From Pyrococcus kukulkanii (lineage in GTDB: Archaea; Methanobacteriota_B; Thermococci; Thermococcales; Thermococcaceae), in contig NZ_JARRIB010000001.1 in assembly GCF_041647995.1 (NCBI RefSeq), forward strand, positions 600,300 to 664,299: a DNA stretch of 64,000 nt. The letters run 5' to 3'. Shown piece by piece: positions 48,670-57,799 of this stretch (its first letter is position 1; the number at the start of each line of letters is the position of its first letter). Under the pieces are notes generated by a model. It searched no databases. It was given only the letters and a program-made list of their open reading frames with translations, and was not told the origin of the DNA. The position numbers and the translations under genes are program-made.

Positions 48670-50692
48670 CAAAACCCTCTACGATCACTCTGAAAGAGCT
48701 AGGAAAATCGCAGAAAAGCTCCTCGATAGGATAAATTGTGAGGAGCTCAAGGATTGCATACTCCAGCACGTCTTCCTACACGATATAGGGAAGATAGACG
48801 GTAGGTTTCAGAAAAAGCTGAAGAAGGGCGGAAGGGCTCCTCCCCACGCTTATTTAGGAATTGAGCTCGCTTCAAGGTTCCTCGACTGCGAGAGTCCGTA
48901 CAAGGAGATAGCCCTCCTCTCGATATTGACCCACCACACTGACTTCCATGTTACCCTTTACCAGGAACCCATCGACAGGGATGAAAAGCTAATAGTTAAC
49001 GGCAAGATAATCTCAAAGCCGGCAGAAACTGTCCTTTGGCTAAGGGATGAAGTCTTTCCAGACTTTTTCGAGCTTGGAACTAGTGAGTACTCTCCAGAGG
49101 AGCTCAGAAACCTTTATTCCCTCTTCAACGGGGTTTTAAGGTTAGCAGATTGGCTCGAAAGTGCATCGCTAAGCCCAGAGATGTACCACACAAACAAGGA
49201 GTTCATCCATGAAGGGGTTCTAGAATACCTTAGGAAAAAGGGGTTCAAACCCAGAGACTATCAACTCCTAGTCATCGGAAAAGGCCCTGGCTACTTCCTC
49301 CTTCCCACGGGGGATGGGAAGACTGAAACCAGCCTGTTGGCAACTCCTGAATCAGTAAAAGTAATTTACACCCTCCCGACGATAACCACCGTCGAGGGGA
49401 TTAGGAGAAGGCTTGAGGATATGTTTGGGAAAGAAAACGTGTCTTTCGGCCACAGCATGCTCTTCTACTCCCTCTACAGAGAGGGAAGGCTTGATGAGAG
49501 GCTAATAAACAGGTACGCCATGAAGAGGATCCACGTCTCAACTATTGACCAAGTGCTTTTAGCCTTCCTCAACTACTTCAGGTTCCCCTTAAGGGAGTTC
49601 TCCCTGAGGAGGGCCCACCTGATAATAGATGAGATACACTCCTACTCACCGTTCACGATGAGCTTAATCCTCGAGGGCATTAACTTTGCTATGGAGTTCC
49701 TAGGGACTAAGGTGACCGTCATGTCAGCTACGATGCCCTCGCTCCTTCAGGAGAGGCTCAGGGAAATTGGATTAAAGGAGCTGATCCCCTTTGAGAAGGT
49801 TAGGGAGAGGTATGCAAGTAGGAAGAGGGTTACCGTGAAGTTCCACGACCATGGAATAATGGATGCGATAAATGAGATCGTCAATACAAAGGGAAAAGTT
49901 CTAGTCGTGGTTAATACCGTCACTAAGGCCCGAGAATTGTATGAGACCCTAAGGGGATACAGGGACGATGTTTACCTCTTCCACTCGAGGTTCACGGTTA
50001 AAGACAAGCAGGAGAAGATGAGGCTTGTGGAGGAGCTAAAGTCTGGAATTCTAGTTGCAACCCAGGTGGTAGAGGTTTCCCTAGATATAGACTACGACGT
50101 CATGTTCACCGAAGTTTCACCCATTGATTCCCTCATTCAGAGGTTTGGGAGGGTCAACAGAAGGGGGTTGAAAAAGGGAACTGCGCACCTCTACACGCCA
50201 GAAAGATGCTTACCCTACATCAAAAGGGCTATCTCAACGTCCCTAACCTTAATTAGTGACTTGGAAAATGCGAAAAATGAACTTGAGTTTCTCACCGTTA
50301 ATGATCGCTACTACGAGGAAATGTGGGATAAGTACGAGAAGGCCTTCAAGGAGGAGTGGTTACACAAGCATGGGCTAAAAACTATCCACAGGTTCAAGAT
50401 CGGAGAAGAGTGGCTGTCCACGAGGGACACTTTCATATCCCTACCTGCCATTCCCAGGAACTTTTGGGATAAAGTTGTGGAGTTCACAGAGAACTGGGGT
50501 AAGATGAGCGATAAGGAAAAGCTAGAGGCCACTGTTTACGTTATAGAGCACACCGTGAACGTTCCTATATGGATCCTCGAAAAGGCCAAGATAATCGATG
50601 AAAAGGTATATTCAATTTTTGGAGTTTTTGGAATAGACATGAACTACTCGCCGGAGGTAGGTTTAATTGATGAAAGGGAGGTAATATTTTAG
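48617..50692 (+). CDS. cas3: Cas3 HD nuclease-helicase
   Basis: 691 residues. Residues 1-215 are an HD nuclease (LYDHSERARKIAEKL, HVFLHDIGKI with HD at 55-56, LTHHTDFH). The remainder is a SF2 helicase: Walker A LPTGDGKTETS (T231-T236), DEIH (338-341), VMSATMPS and QRFGRVNRRG. It unwinds and degrades DNA targets recognised by the Cst1-Cst2-Cas5 Cascade. ATG 48617 is inside the preceding frame. It is the only type I nuclease here, and the domain order is the usual fusion. Confidence 0.95.
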   Translation: MKFHELVTLMKERLGKSDKTLYDHSERARKIAEKLLDRINCEELKDCILQHVFLHDIGKIDGRFQKKLKKGGRAPPHAYLGIELASRFLDCESPYKEIALLSILTHHTDFHVTLYQEPIDRDEKLIVNGKIISKPAETVLWLRDEVFPDFFELGTSEYSPEELRNLYSLFNGVLRLADWLESASLSPEMYHTNKEFIHEGVLEYLRKKGFKPRDYQLLVIGKGPGYFLLPTGDGKTETSLLATPESVKVIYTLPTITTVEGIRRRLEDMFGKENVSFGHSMLFYSLYREGRLDERLINRYAMKRIHVSTIDQVLLAFLNYFRFPLREFSLRRAHLIIDEIHSYSPFTMSLILEGINFAMEFLGTKVTVMSATMPSLLQERLREIGLKELIPFEKVRERYASRKRVTVKFHDHGIMDAINEIVNTKGKVLVVVNTVTKARELYETLRGYRDDVYLFHSRFTVKDKQEKMRLVEELKSGILVATQVVEVSLDIDYDVMFTEVSPIDSLIQRFGRVNRRGLKKGTAHLYTPERCLPYIKRAISTSLTLISDLENAKNELEFLTVNDRYYEEMWDKYEKAFKEEWLHKHGLKTIHRFKIGEEWLSTRDTFISLPAIPRNFWDKVVEFTENWGKMSDKEKLEATVYVIEHTVNVPIWILEKAKIIDEKVYSIFGVFGIDMNYSPEVGLIDEREVIF

Positions 50693-50702
50693 GGGGGTTG
50701 AG

Positions 50703-52148
50703 ATGAAGGTGTACGTGACCTCAGTAGGAACGTCACCCGAAGCGGTCTTTAACCCCCTGTGGCATTTGATCGAGGTCTACTCGTGGGTTCCCGATAGGAT
50801 TTACATGTTCTGGAACGATGACGTAGTTGATGTCCTTAAAGAGGTTAAGGAGCTACTCGAGAGGCTAAAGAGGGCTTACAACATCAATCTGGAAGTAATT
50901 ATAGACGAATCGATGAAATTCTCTGAGGATAACCCAATAGAGTTCAGGGAAAAGGTTTCCTCACTCCTCCAATCGCTGAGGGGTAAGGAGGTAATAGTGG
51001 ATATAACTCCCGGAAGGAAGTTCATGAGCGCGCTAATGCTCGGTGCCGGGATGATAAACGATGTTGCAGAGATTGTCTACCTCCACCTCCAGGACTTCAG
51101 GAGGTACATGGGAAAGTTGCTCTTTGAAATACCAATGGTAGAGCAACAGCTCTTCCTCAAGGAACAACTGACTGGAAAGAAGGGAAGAATAGAGTTCCCA
51201 GGAAGAAAGAAGGGCAAGCCCCAGGAGGTAAAGATTAGGAGAGAGGAATTAATGGCCGTAATAAACTCGATGTACATAGATGGGGACTATGTCTTCACGG
51301 TGAAAGTCGGGGATGCGTTAATCGGCAGGGTAAAGCTTGAGAGGAAGGTTAAGTTCAGCGTTCCCTCCTTCGTAAATCTAAACGACGACATCCACGGAGA
51401 TCACAACCTCATCAGGGAAGCATTAATAGCCGGAGGTTTGGCTAAGTTCAGGAACTGGGATGAATTGATAAGCTTGATAAGAAGCCTCAAGACCTCGAAA
51501 AGGCCAGTGTACATAGGCTTTGACACGAACACCCTGTACTTCAGGGTTCCTTCAAAGATATTAGAAGACCCAAGGTTCAAGGAGGAGGGCAACCTAATAG
51601 TTGACTTCGTGTACTCTGATGAAGTTGCGGAGGAAGTTGGAAGGCGACTAAATGATAAACTCCCCTATGGGAGGGAGTACGGGGAGTTCTCAAACCAACC
51701 AACTCCAAGGGCGAGGCTGGCCATGATAGGGAGTGTAGAGCTAGAAAAGATAAAGATGCTTGGAGCTGAAAGAGCAAAGTCTAGGGAGGTCGCTGTTGGA
51801 GACACAAAGATAGCCCTAGACTACAAGGTTTTCGCTGAGGAAAAGGATGCAAACGTTGTAGTAGTTACGACCGACGATACAGCGTACTCCGAGATGAACG
51901 CCTATTCCGGGACTGGCTTAATACCCTTTAAGCTCGAGTGGGAGTTCTCCTTCGGCTCAACGCTGGAAGGAACATGGGAAGAGCTCAGGGACAGCATATA
52001 CACCCTGGCCGCTCTGTTGGGAGAGATGAAGATTGGAAAGTACTCGATCCTGGGAATCTGGAGAGGCAAGAGTCATGGAGACTGGAAGGACGAAGTTGTT
52101 AGGGTAAGGAATTTCGAGTACTCGAGGATATTGGAGGTGTTAAGGTGA
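50703..52148 (+). CDS. CARF-domain protein with PIN-like nuclease domain
   Basis: 481 residues. The N-terminal CARF has VYVTSVGTSPEAVF (4-17) and IVDITPGRKFMSA (98-110), the ligand-binding loops of CARF folds. A middle linker (about 150-265) is basic. The C-terminus starts at YIGFDTNTLYFR (D274) and continues to GDTKIALDYKVFAEEKDANVVVVTTDDTAYSEM (D373, D391/D392), the order of acidic residues of a PIN nuclease. It is likely a cyclic oligoadenylate-activated RNase serving Csm1. It follows cas3 by 10 bases and overlaps the next gene by 4. Confidence 0.75.
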   Translation: MKVYVTSVGTSPEAVFNPLWHLIEVYSWVPDRIYMFWNDDVVDVLKEVKELLERLKRAYNINLEVIIDESMKFSEDNPIEFREKVSSLLQSLRGKEVIVDITPGRKFMSALMLGAGMINDVAEIVYLHLQDFRRYMGKLLFEIPMVEQQLFLKEQLTGKKGRIEFPGRKKGKPQEVKIRREELMAVINSMYIDGDYVFTVKVGDALIGRVKLERKVKFSVPSFVNLNDDIHGDHNLIREALIAGGLAKFRNWDELISLIRSLKTSKRPVYIGFDTNTLYFRVPSKILEDPRFKEEGNLIVDFVYSDEVAEEVGRRLNDKLPYGREYGEFSNQPTPRARLAMIGSVELEKIKMLGAERAKSREVAVGDTKIALDYKVFAEEKDANVVVVTTDDTAYSEMNAYSGTGLIPFKLEWEFSFGSTLEGTWEELRDSIYTLAALLGEMKIGKYSILGIWRGKSHGDWKDEVVRVRNFEYSRILEVLR

Positions 52149-53116
52149 AGGACATCATTGCCAGGATTTTATCCCTCTCCAAGCTAAACTTATATCGAGC
52201 TAACGAAGAGGCGACCAAACAGCATCTAATCCTTCCGCTATTGCAGAGTTTAGGCTGGGATGTATTCAGTCCAGATGAAGTTGTGCCAGAGGTAAACACG
52301 GGAGGAAGAGGGAGGGTAGACTACGCACTTTACATAGACTCAACACCAGTTGCTTACATTGAGGCTAAAAGTTTGGGAGTGGATGTGTTGAGGGACAGAA
52401 ACGCCCTTACTCAACTCGGTCACTACTGCTTTGTTGATGGAGTTGGTGTTGGAATTCTCACTAATGGTATCCAATGGGTGGCAATTAGTGCCTTTGAGGT
52501 GGGGAAGAGAATAGATGACAGGACAAAGATCAGAATTGACCTAAGGGTGGCTAAGATAGACGAGATCATTGAGAGACTTTCATGGTTTTCTAAGGACAAA
52601 ATCAGAGACATTCCCAAAATAGAGGGTATTATAGAGGTAGTTAATAGGAGGGAAAACTTGAGAAAGGAGGAATACAGTTATCCACCTTCTTCCGAATATA
52701 GAACGATATACGTCACAGGTACAAAAGTTGATACCCCAGATGCACCAACCATTAACGAGTTAATACACGTTGATTTAAGGGGAAGGAAGCCAACTAGTCT
52801 ATACGTCAAAATCGGGAACAAATGGTGGAAAATAGAAATAGTAGGAGGAGAGAATTGGAGAAGACCACCAAAGATAGCATGGAGCACCATACTTCCCGCC
52901 GTAGTTGTGTTTCTCTTGGAGCATGGATACACCCCAGAGGACGTAAGGATACCATCGAAAGTCGATTACCTAGACAGGCTGACGAGGAGCTTAGCCAAGG
53001 TTCAGGTATACAATGATTTTGGCACTATAATGCCAAGTGACGGGAACGCCACCCTAAGGTTACTTCAAGAGATAAAGAGAAAAACAGGAGTTGATATAGC
53101 GATAGAGATAGATTAG
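52145..53116 (+). CDS. HsdR_N-like PD-(D/E)XK protein
   Basis: 323 residues from GTG 52145. NEEATKQHLILPLLQSLGWDVF, GRVDYALYIDSTPVAYIEAKSLG (D59, E73, K75) is the core of type I restriction subunit R N-terminal nucleases. The rest, 200-323, is an uncharacterised domain ending LQEIKRKTGVDIAIEID. There is no helicase. Coupled to the CARF-PIN gene, so it may be an effector or accessory of that module. It has a diverged paralogue at 62045-62902 outside the locus. Convergent 4-base overlap with the Dna2/Nam7-like gene. Confidence 0.75.
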   Translation: MKDIIARILSLSKLNLYRANEEATKQHLILPLLQSLGWDVFSPDEVVPEVNTGGRGRVDYALYIDSTPVAYIEAKSLGVDVLRDRNALTQLGHYCFVDGVGVGILTNGIQWVAISAFEVGKRIDDRTKIRIDLRVAKIDEIIERLSWFSKDKIRDIPKIEGIIEVVNRRENLRKEEYSYPPSSEYRTIYVTGTKVDTPDAPTINELIHVDLRGRKPTSLYVKIGNKWWKIEIVGGENWRRPPKIAWSTILPAVVVFLLEHGYTPEDVRIPSKVDYLDRLTRSLAKVQVYNDFGTIMPSDGNATLRLLQEIKRKTGVDIAIEID

Positions 53117-56100
53117 CTTATGCGATAGGCTTCAATATTAACCCCCTTAAATACCCAACTGAGCTTTTCCCCTTCCCTCATCCTCACGTAGAACCTCTTC
53201 CACGGCCTAACGAGCTCGAAAGTGTCAAGATCCCTGGGGGTCAGGGTGAAGATGTTCCTCGAGGCTATCATTATCAGCTTTTCTTTAGCCCTGCTCGCTG
53301 CAACATTAAGCCTGTTTGGATCGTAGAGGAAGTCCATGACCTTTGAAAGATAGGCCGGATCGCTCGAGGTCATTGAGACTATTATAACGTCCTTCTCCCC
53401 GCCCTGGAACCTCTCAACTGTATCAACCTGCACGTCAACCTTAGACCTTATCAGCCTCTTCTGGGCCCTGTAGGGAACGACGACTCCCACACCAACACCT
53501 TCCAAGGCGTTAACGATATTCTCCACGAGGGAAGCCTCAAGCTCGTTGACCTTCGTAGATTCTCCCTCCTCATGAACAATCAAGACTACAGGATAATTGG
53601 GATCAAGCACAAAGCCCAAGAACTCATCCTTTCCAGCCCTTCTTAATGCATCTAAAACCTCCTTCTTAGGCTTCTTTGCGCTCCTGAGGTCTATCCCATC
53701 GAAGGAGTAGAATAATTCAGTGTGCAATCTGGCTAAAGTTTGAGGTAGTCTGTAGGTTTCCCTAAGCCTGTACATCGGCAAAAGCTCATCTTTCTTCCCG
53801 TTCAGCTTTGGCGGATCCCTACCCAAGATCCTCTTGAACCTCTTAAGCTCCCTCTCGTCGAGCTCTCCCCTGAGGAACCTCACGAAGTTTAAGGCAGAGA
53901 GAAAGGGGAGATGTCTCTCTATTGTCTTCCTGTCCTCGAGCTCCCACTCGTGAACCTGTATCGGCTGCATCTGCCTGTGATCACCAACGAGGAGGACTTG
54001 ACCTTTAGCTTTAGAGGTGGCAAGGAGGAACATGGGGAGATCCATCATGCTGGCCTCATCCACAACAACCAAATCAACGCCCTTAACGTTCTTGAGCAGC
54101 CTATGGGCGGTTTGGGGGGTTGCGAAGAGAATCTCAACCCTTCCACCGCCGAAGAGGCTCAGCTGACCGGACGTGAATCTTATTTCTTTGAACACGTAAT
54201 CAACTTCCACGCCAAGGTCTTTCCTTATGACCTCGATTGCCTCCTCCCCCGAAACTCCCCTGAGCAGGCGGACATCATTTAATAAGGGGAACTTATCCTT
54301 CAGATCCTGAATCAGCTTATAGGTTCTTAGGAGAACTTCGTTTACGGCCCTATGGGAAAGGCCGGTAACTAGGAAGAGAGCGCTCCTTCCCTTCTTGAGC
54401 GTGGCATAGGCCCTCGCGAGTATGGCGGGGGCTAAGGCTCCAGAGGTCTTACCCGTCCCAGGGGGTCCCTGGAGTGTTACTAACCTATGCCTTACGTCTG
54501 AAGCGAAGGCTCTCTGCTCATCGTTCAGGTACTCAATGTTTGCCAAGAACTCCTTAACTAGACCTTCATCCCACAGATCAACGGTAACGTTGACTTCAGC
54601 ATTATCCTCGTACAGGTTCCTAAGCAAATCGTAGATCACATGATTATTGATGTTCTTAAGGATATCATAGGCCTTAGACATGCCTATGTCATCGATTGCG
54701 GGATCTAAGACCAAGTAGTCTCCGGCCCTCACTTTTATACCGTTAATTATCACCTCGCCGTTCCTACACCTATAGCTAAAGTGAGGAAACGTGAACTTCA
54801 TGTTGCCAACTGATATCAGCTTTATCACGATGTCCCCATGCTTATGATTTATAGCCTCGACTATTCCAAGAGGCATTCTCTTGATTATCTTAGCTGGGTC
54901 ATCATCACCTAAGCCATTAAGGGGAGTCACGACAACCCAGGAATCTTCATCTATATCGACCAACACCTCATCTGGCGAGTACTTCACAAATCCCTTTTCC
55001 CCAGGGATAACCAGTTGACCCCAGACCCTGCACTCTTTACCCTTCTCAACCTTAGTTACCTTGACTATAGCAGTCTTCTCGGAATACGCCCTGACGTCAA
55101 GGGGTAGCCTGTAGTACTTCTCAAGAATTCCCTTCCTTGAGTGAAACTCAAGGAGGAGGTACTCCATAAGAACCTTGGCCAAAGAACCATCCTCTATGTC
55201 AAAGTTCTCCAACTCGTCCCTCTTAATAGGCTGTTTCTTCACGAACCCGTCCTTGTACCTCTCATCTATCGCCTCTTCTATCGTTGCCATGGCCTCAACT
55301 ACCTGCCCCAGGATGTCGCGAAGGCCCGAGGCTATCTCATCGCTATTGGAGTTGCTCATCTCAACGAGGGCCTTCCAGAACGGCGTGAACGGGAGCTCAG
55401 CATCGTCCCTATTTATTACGGGATAGAGGGGATCCCTGAGCGGATCCCACCTAGTAACGCTCTCCAGCTTTCCCAAGTAAAGCTTTCCATCACTCTTCCA
55501 CGCTAAGATCTTAAAAACGTCCTCGAAGAGCTCATTATCCCTCCATTTGTAGCCGAACTGAATTGATACGGGAATTATTCCAAGGCCCTGGGCAAAGGGA
55601 AGGGCATGCCTCTCTATGAGCTCGTCCGTTAGAATGGAAAAGCCCTCCCAGTCTATTGCTCTTCTCAAGCTTAGGATTGCCCTTATAGGCTTGCTCCACC
55701 AAAGGTCGGGATGCCTCCTCAGGGCATCAACTAGGCTCTCCCTCTGGCCCCTCGTGTAGAAGTAAAGGTGGAGATAGATGTCCTCACTGGATGAGAGATC
55801 CTTTATGGCATCTATCAGCTCTCTGAAGAACTTTCCGAGCATCTTCTCTTCCTCTCCGAGACCCGTTTGAACCTCGATAGGTGCCCCCTCTACGATCTTC
55901 GCTATTATCCTCTTGCCTCTGGAACCCTTAACGAGGGCTGAGATGCCAACGAGGGTTTCGGTTATCGGGCTCTTCTGGACGTACATGAAGACCTTAACTA
56001 AGTCTTGATAGTACTCTCCCCTTGTCTTGGGAAGGTTGTAGCCCGACCCGGGGATGTAAAGTCTCTCCACCCTTCCACTCCTCTCCGCCAGAACCGCCTG

Positions 56101-57054
56101 TGCTATCCTTGAAAGCCTAACGATGTTAAGACCTGTCCTCCTCGCTATCTCCTTTACGGCATCCCTGTTCCTCACCTTGGGCTCCCTAAAATCAACGGGA
56201 CTGTTTGAAGGAAAGGAGAAGAGGTTGGCTAAATCTTGAATGTCTCTAATTCCGTTCTCAACGAACACCCTTTTCTCCCCTGGGGCCACTCCAAGCAACC
56301 CAAGATCCCCGGTGCTTAAAGCCTGGGAGAGGCAGAGAGCCTCGAACTGACATGTGGTGCACCTAACGGTTATCCATGGCTCAACTTCCCTGAAGTCCCT
56401 CGAAAGTGTATCCTCAATTGTGAACACAAATTCAAGGACGTCATCAGGAAACTTGAGGAAGTTTGTAGGCCAAGGAACGTTGTCCCTCGTAACTACCGAG
56501 AGATATATCTCCCCATCGACAAGCTTCGAGAGAAGCATCGAATATATAACGGCCTGAACCCTGTGGGATAGCTTCTCCTCCTTAGTGAACTTCGTTTCAA
56601 GGAGATAGTATTTATCGCCAAGCTTGGCGATGAAGTCAGCCCTCCCCTTTATTCTGAACTTTCCTATCTCCCCGGTTAAAGGAGCCTGATAAACTAGAAC
56701 TCTCTCATGCGACCCCAGGATTTCCAAGAGAGCATCAACGGCATCATCTTCGTTCTCGAATTCAATTATACCCATGGAGTTGTGCTTTTCAAACCACTTC
56801 CTTGTTCTCCCGTAATCCCCCTTCCTGAAGAAGCCATAAATATCCTCAGATCTGCCTTGAAGACTCCTCAAGATTTGAAGCTCGAATTCCTCTCCCCACT
56901 TCGCGAGCTCTCTATCCTCTGTTTCCTTCCTCCTTATAATCTCCTCGTACCCTTTAAGCTCACCCTTTTTCCTTTTTTGAAGCAATATCATGAATCTAGG
57001 ACAGTGATCAAGCTCGAAGAACCTCGCTATCTCACTTGGGTGGAGCTCTATCAT
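53113..57054 (-). CDS. Dna2/Nam7-like nuclease-helicase
   Basis: 1313 residues. The N-terminal RecB-like nuclease region (about 1-260) has CPRFMILLQKR, GRADFIAKL and YYLLETKFTKEE (D...E-x-K), with CTTCQFEALC near 235-245 for an iron-sulphur cluster. The C-terminus (about 855-1290) is an SF1 helicase: LQGPPGTGKTSG, VVDEASMMDL, GDHRQMQP, and VDTVERFQGGEKDVIIVS. P. horikoshii has a protein of this layout described as a Dna2-Nam7 homologue. It probably processes DNA ends or flaps in replication or repair. It may be housekeeping and only adjacent to the cas locus. Confidence 0.9.
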   Translation of the reverse strand: MIELHPSEIARFFELDHCPRFMILLQKRKKGELKGYEEIIRRKETEDRELAKWGEEFELQILRSLQGRSEDIYGFFRKGDYGRTRKWFEKHNSMGIIEFENEDDAVDALLEILGSHERVLVYQAPLTGEIGKFRIKGRADFIAKLGDKYYLLETKFTKEEKLSHRVQAVIYSMLLSKLVDGEIYLSVVTRDNVPWPTNFLKFPDDVLEFVFTIEDTLSRDFREVEPWITVRCTTCQFEALCLSQALSTGDLGLLGVAPGEKRVFVENGIRDIQDLANLFSFPSNSPVDFREPKVRNRDAVKEIARRTGLNIVRLSRIAQAVLAERSGRVERLYIPGSGYNLPKTRGEYYQDLVKVFMYVQKSPITETLVGISALVKGSRGKRIIAKIVEGAPIEVQTGLGEEEKMLGKFFRELIDAIKDLSSSEDIYLHLYFYTRGQRESLVDALRRHPDLWWSKPIRAILSLRRAIDWEGFSILTDELIERHALPFAQGLGIIPVSIQFGYKWRDNELFEDVFKILAWKSDGKLYLGKLESVTRWDPLRDPLYPVINRDDAELPFTPFWKALVEMSNSNSDEIASGLRDILGQVVEAMATIEEAIDERYKDGFVKKQPIKRDELENFDIEDGSLAKVLMEYLLLEFHSRKGILEKYYRLPLDVRAYSEKTAIVKVTKVEKGKECRVWGQLVIPGEKGFVKYSPDEVLVDIDEDSWVVVTPLNGLGDDDPAKIIKRMPLGIVEAINHKHGDIVIKLISVGNMKFTFPHFSYRCRNGEVIINGIKVRAGDYLVLDPAIDDIGMSKAYDILKNINNHVIYDLLRNLYEDNAEVNVTVDLWDEGLVKEFLANIEYLNDEQRAFASDVRHRLVTLQGPPGTGKTSGALAPAILARAYATLKKGRSALFLVTGLSHRAVNEVLLRTYKLIQDLKDKFPLLNDVRLLRGVSGEEAIEVIRKDLGVEVDYVFKEIRFTSGQLSLFGGGRVEILFATPQTAHRLLKNVKGVDLVVVDEASMMDLPMFLLATSKAKGQVLLVGDHRQMQPIQVHEWELEDRKTIERHLPFLSALNFVRFLRGELDERELKRFKRILGRDPPKLNGKKDELLPMYRLRETYRLPQTLARLHTELFYSFDGIDLRSAKKPKKEVLDALRRAGKDEFLGFVLDPNYPVVLIVHEEGESTKVNELEASLVENIVNALEGVGVGVVVPYRAQKRLIRSKVDVQVDTVERFQGGEKDVIIVSMTSSDPAYLSKVMDFLYDPNRLNVAASRAKEKLIMIASRNIFTLTPRDLDTFELVRPWKRFYVRMREGEKLSWVFKGVNIEAYRIS

Positions 57055-57092
57055 GCTATTAAAAACTCAAAAAGGGAATAAAAGGCTTACCA

Positions 57093-57737
57093 TTAGTCCT
57101 CCAACCATATTTCAATCCTCTGCTTGCCCCTCCCAATGCTGGAGCGCTTAAGCTTCTTTATGTGCCCTATCTCCCTGATGTCCTTTACGTGGGTTCCGCC
57201 GCATGGAATTACCTCAAAGTCCCTTATCTGAGTGTACCTTGTTTCTCCCTCCCACCATATCTTCATCTTACCGCCTTCATCAACGTACTTGTTGAAGAGC
57301 TCGATTATCTTCTCCTTGTACTTGTTAATGTTATCTGGGTAAGCAATATCGTACCTTCCCTTCTCGACGCTCATTCCAGAACCAACGAGCTCCCACTTCC
57401 CATATCCCAATACTTCGTTCAGAACGTGCTCAAGGAGATGGAGGGCCGAGTGGATTCTCATAAGTTTGTATCTATAGTCCCAGTCTATCTTGAGCTCGAC
57501 TTCATCCCCAACCTTGAACTTCTCCGGTTCCTTAACCACGTGCCATACGTTTCCTTCTTCGTCTTTGTATACATCTAAGACTTCAACGCCGTTTATCCAG
57601 CCCCTGTCGTGGGGCTGTCCGCCGCCCGTTGGGTAGAATATCGTTTGATCTAAAAGCAGAGCGTTGTCCCTTATCTCCAAAACTTTCGCCTTGGCTTCCT
57701 TTAAATATGCATCCTCATAGTACAGCTTTCTGGTCAT
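57093..57737 (-). CDS. alanyl-tRNA editing protein AlaX-M
   Basis: 214 residues from ATG 57737 (AGGTGAT just upstream; the frame to 57761 is not supported). FYPTGGGQPHDRG is the glycine motif. HSALH (96-100) and CGGTH (179-183) provide the zinc ligands of the AlaX/AlaRS editing fold. It hydrolyses Ser- or Gly-tRNA-Ala in trans. It closely resembles the P. horikoshii AlaX-M whose structure is known. Confidence 0.93.
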   Translation of the reverse strand: MTRKLYYEDAYLKEAKAKVLEIRDNALLLDQTIFYPTGGGQPHDRGWINGVEVLDVYKDEEGNVWHVVKEPEKFKVGDEVELKIDWDYRYKLMRIHSALHLLEHVLNEVLGYGKWELVGSGMSVEKGRYDIAYPDNINKYKEKIIELFNKYVDEGGKMKIWWEGETRYTQIRDFEVIPCGGTHVKDIREIGHIKKLKRSSIGRGKQRIEIWLED

Positions 57738-57799
57738 GGTATCACCTATGCTGAATATCATCAGAAATCTTTTAATTACTTTAGCTAAGCTAGGAAGGG

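Noticed and set aside
57738..57761. 8-codon longer start for the AlaX gene
   Set aside because: Its RBS AGGTGAT lies within it and fits ATG 57737; family members begin there.
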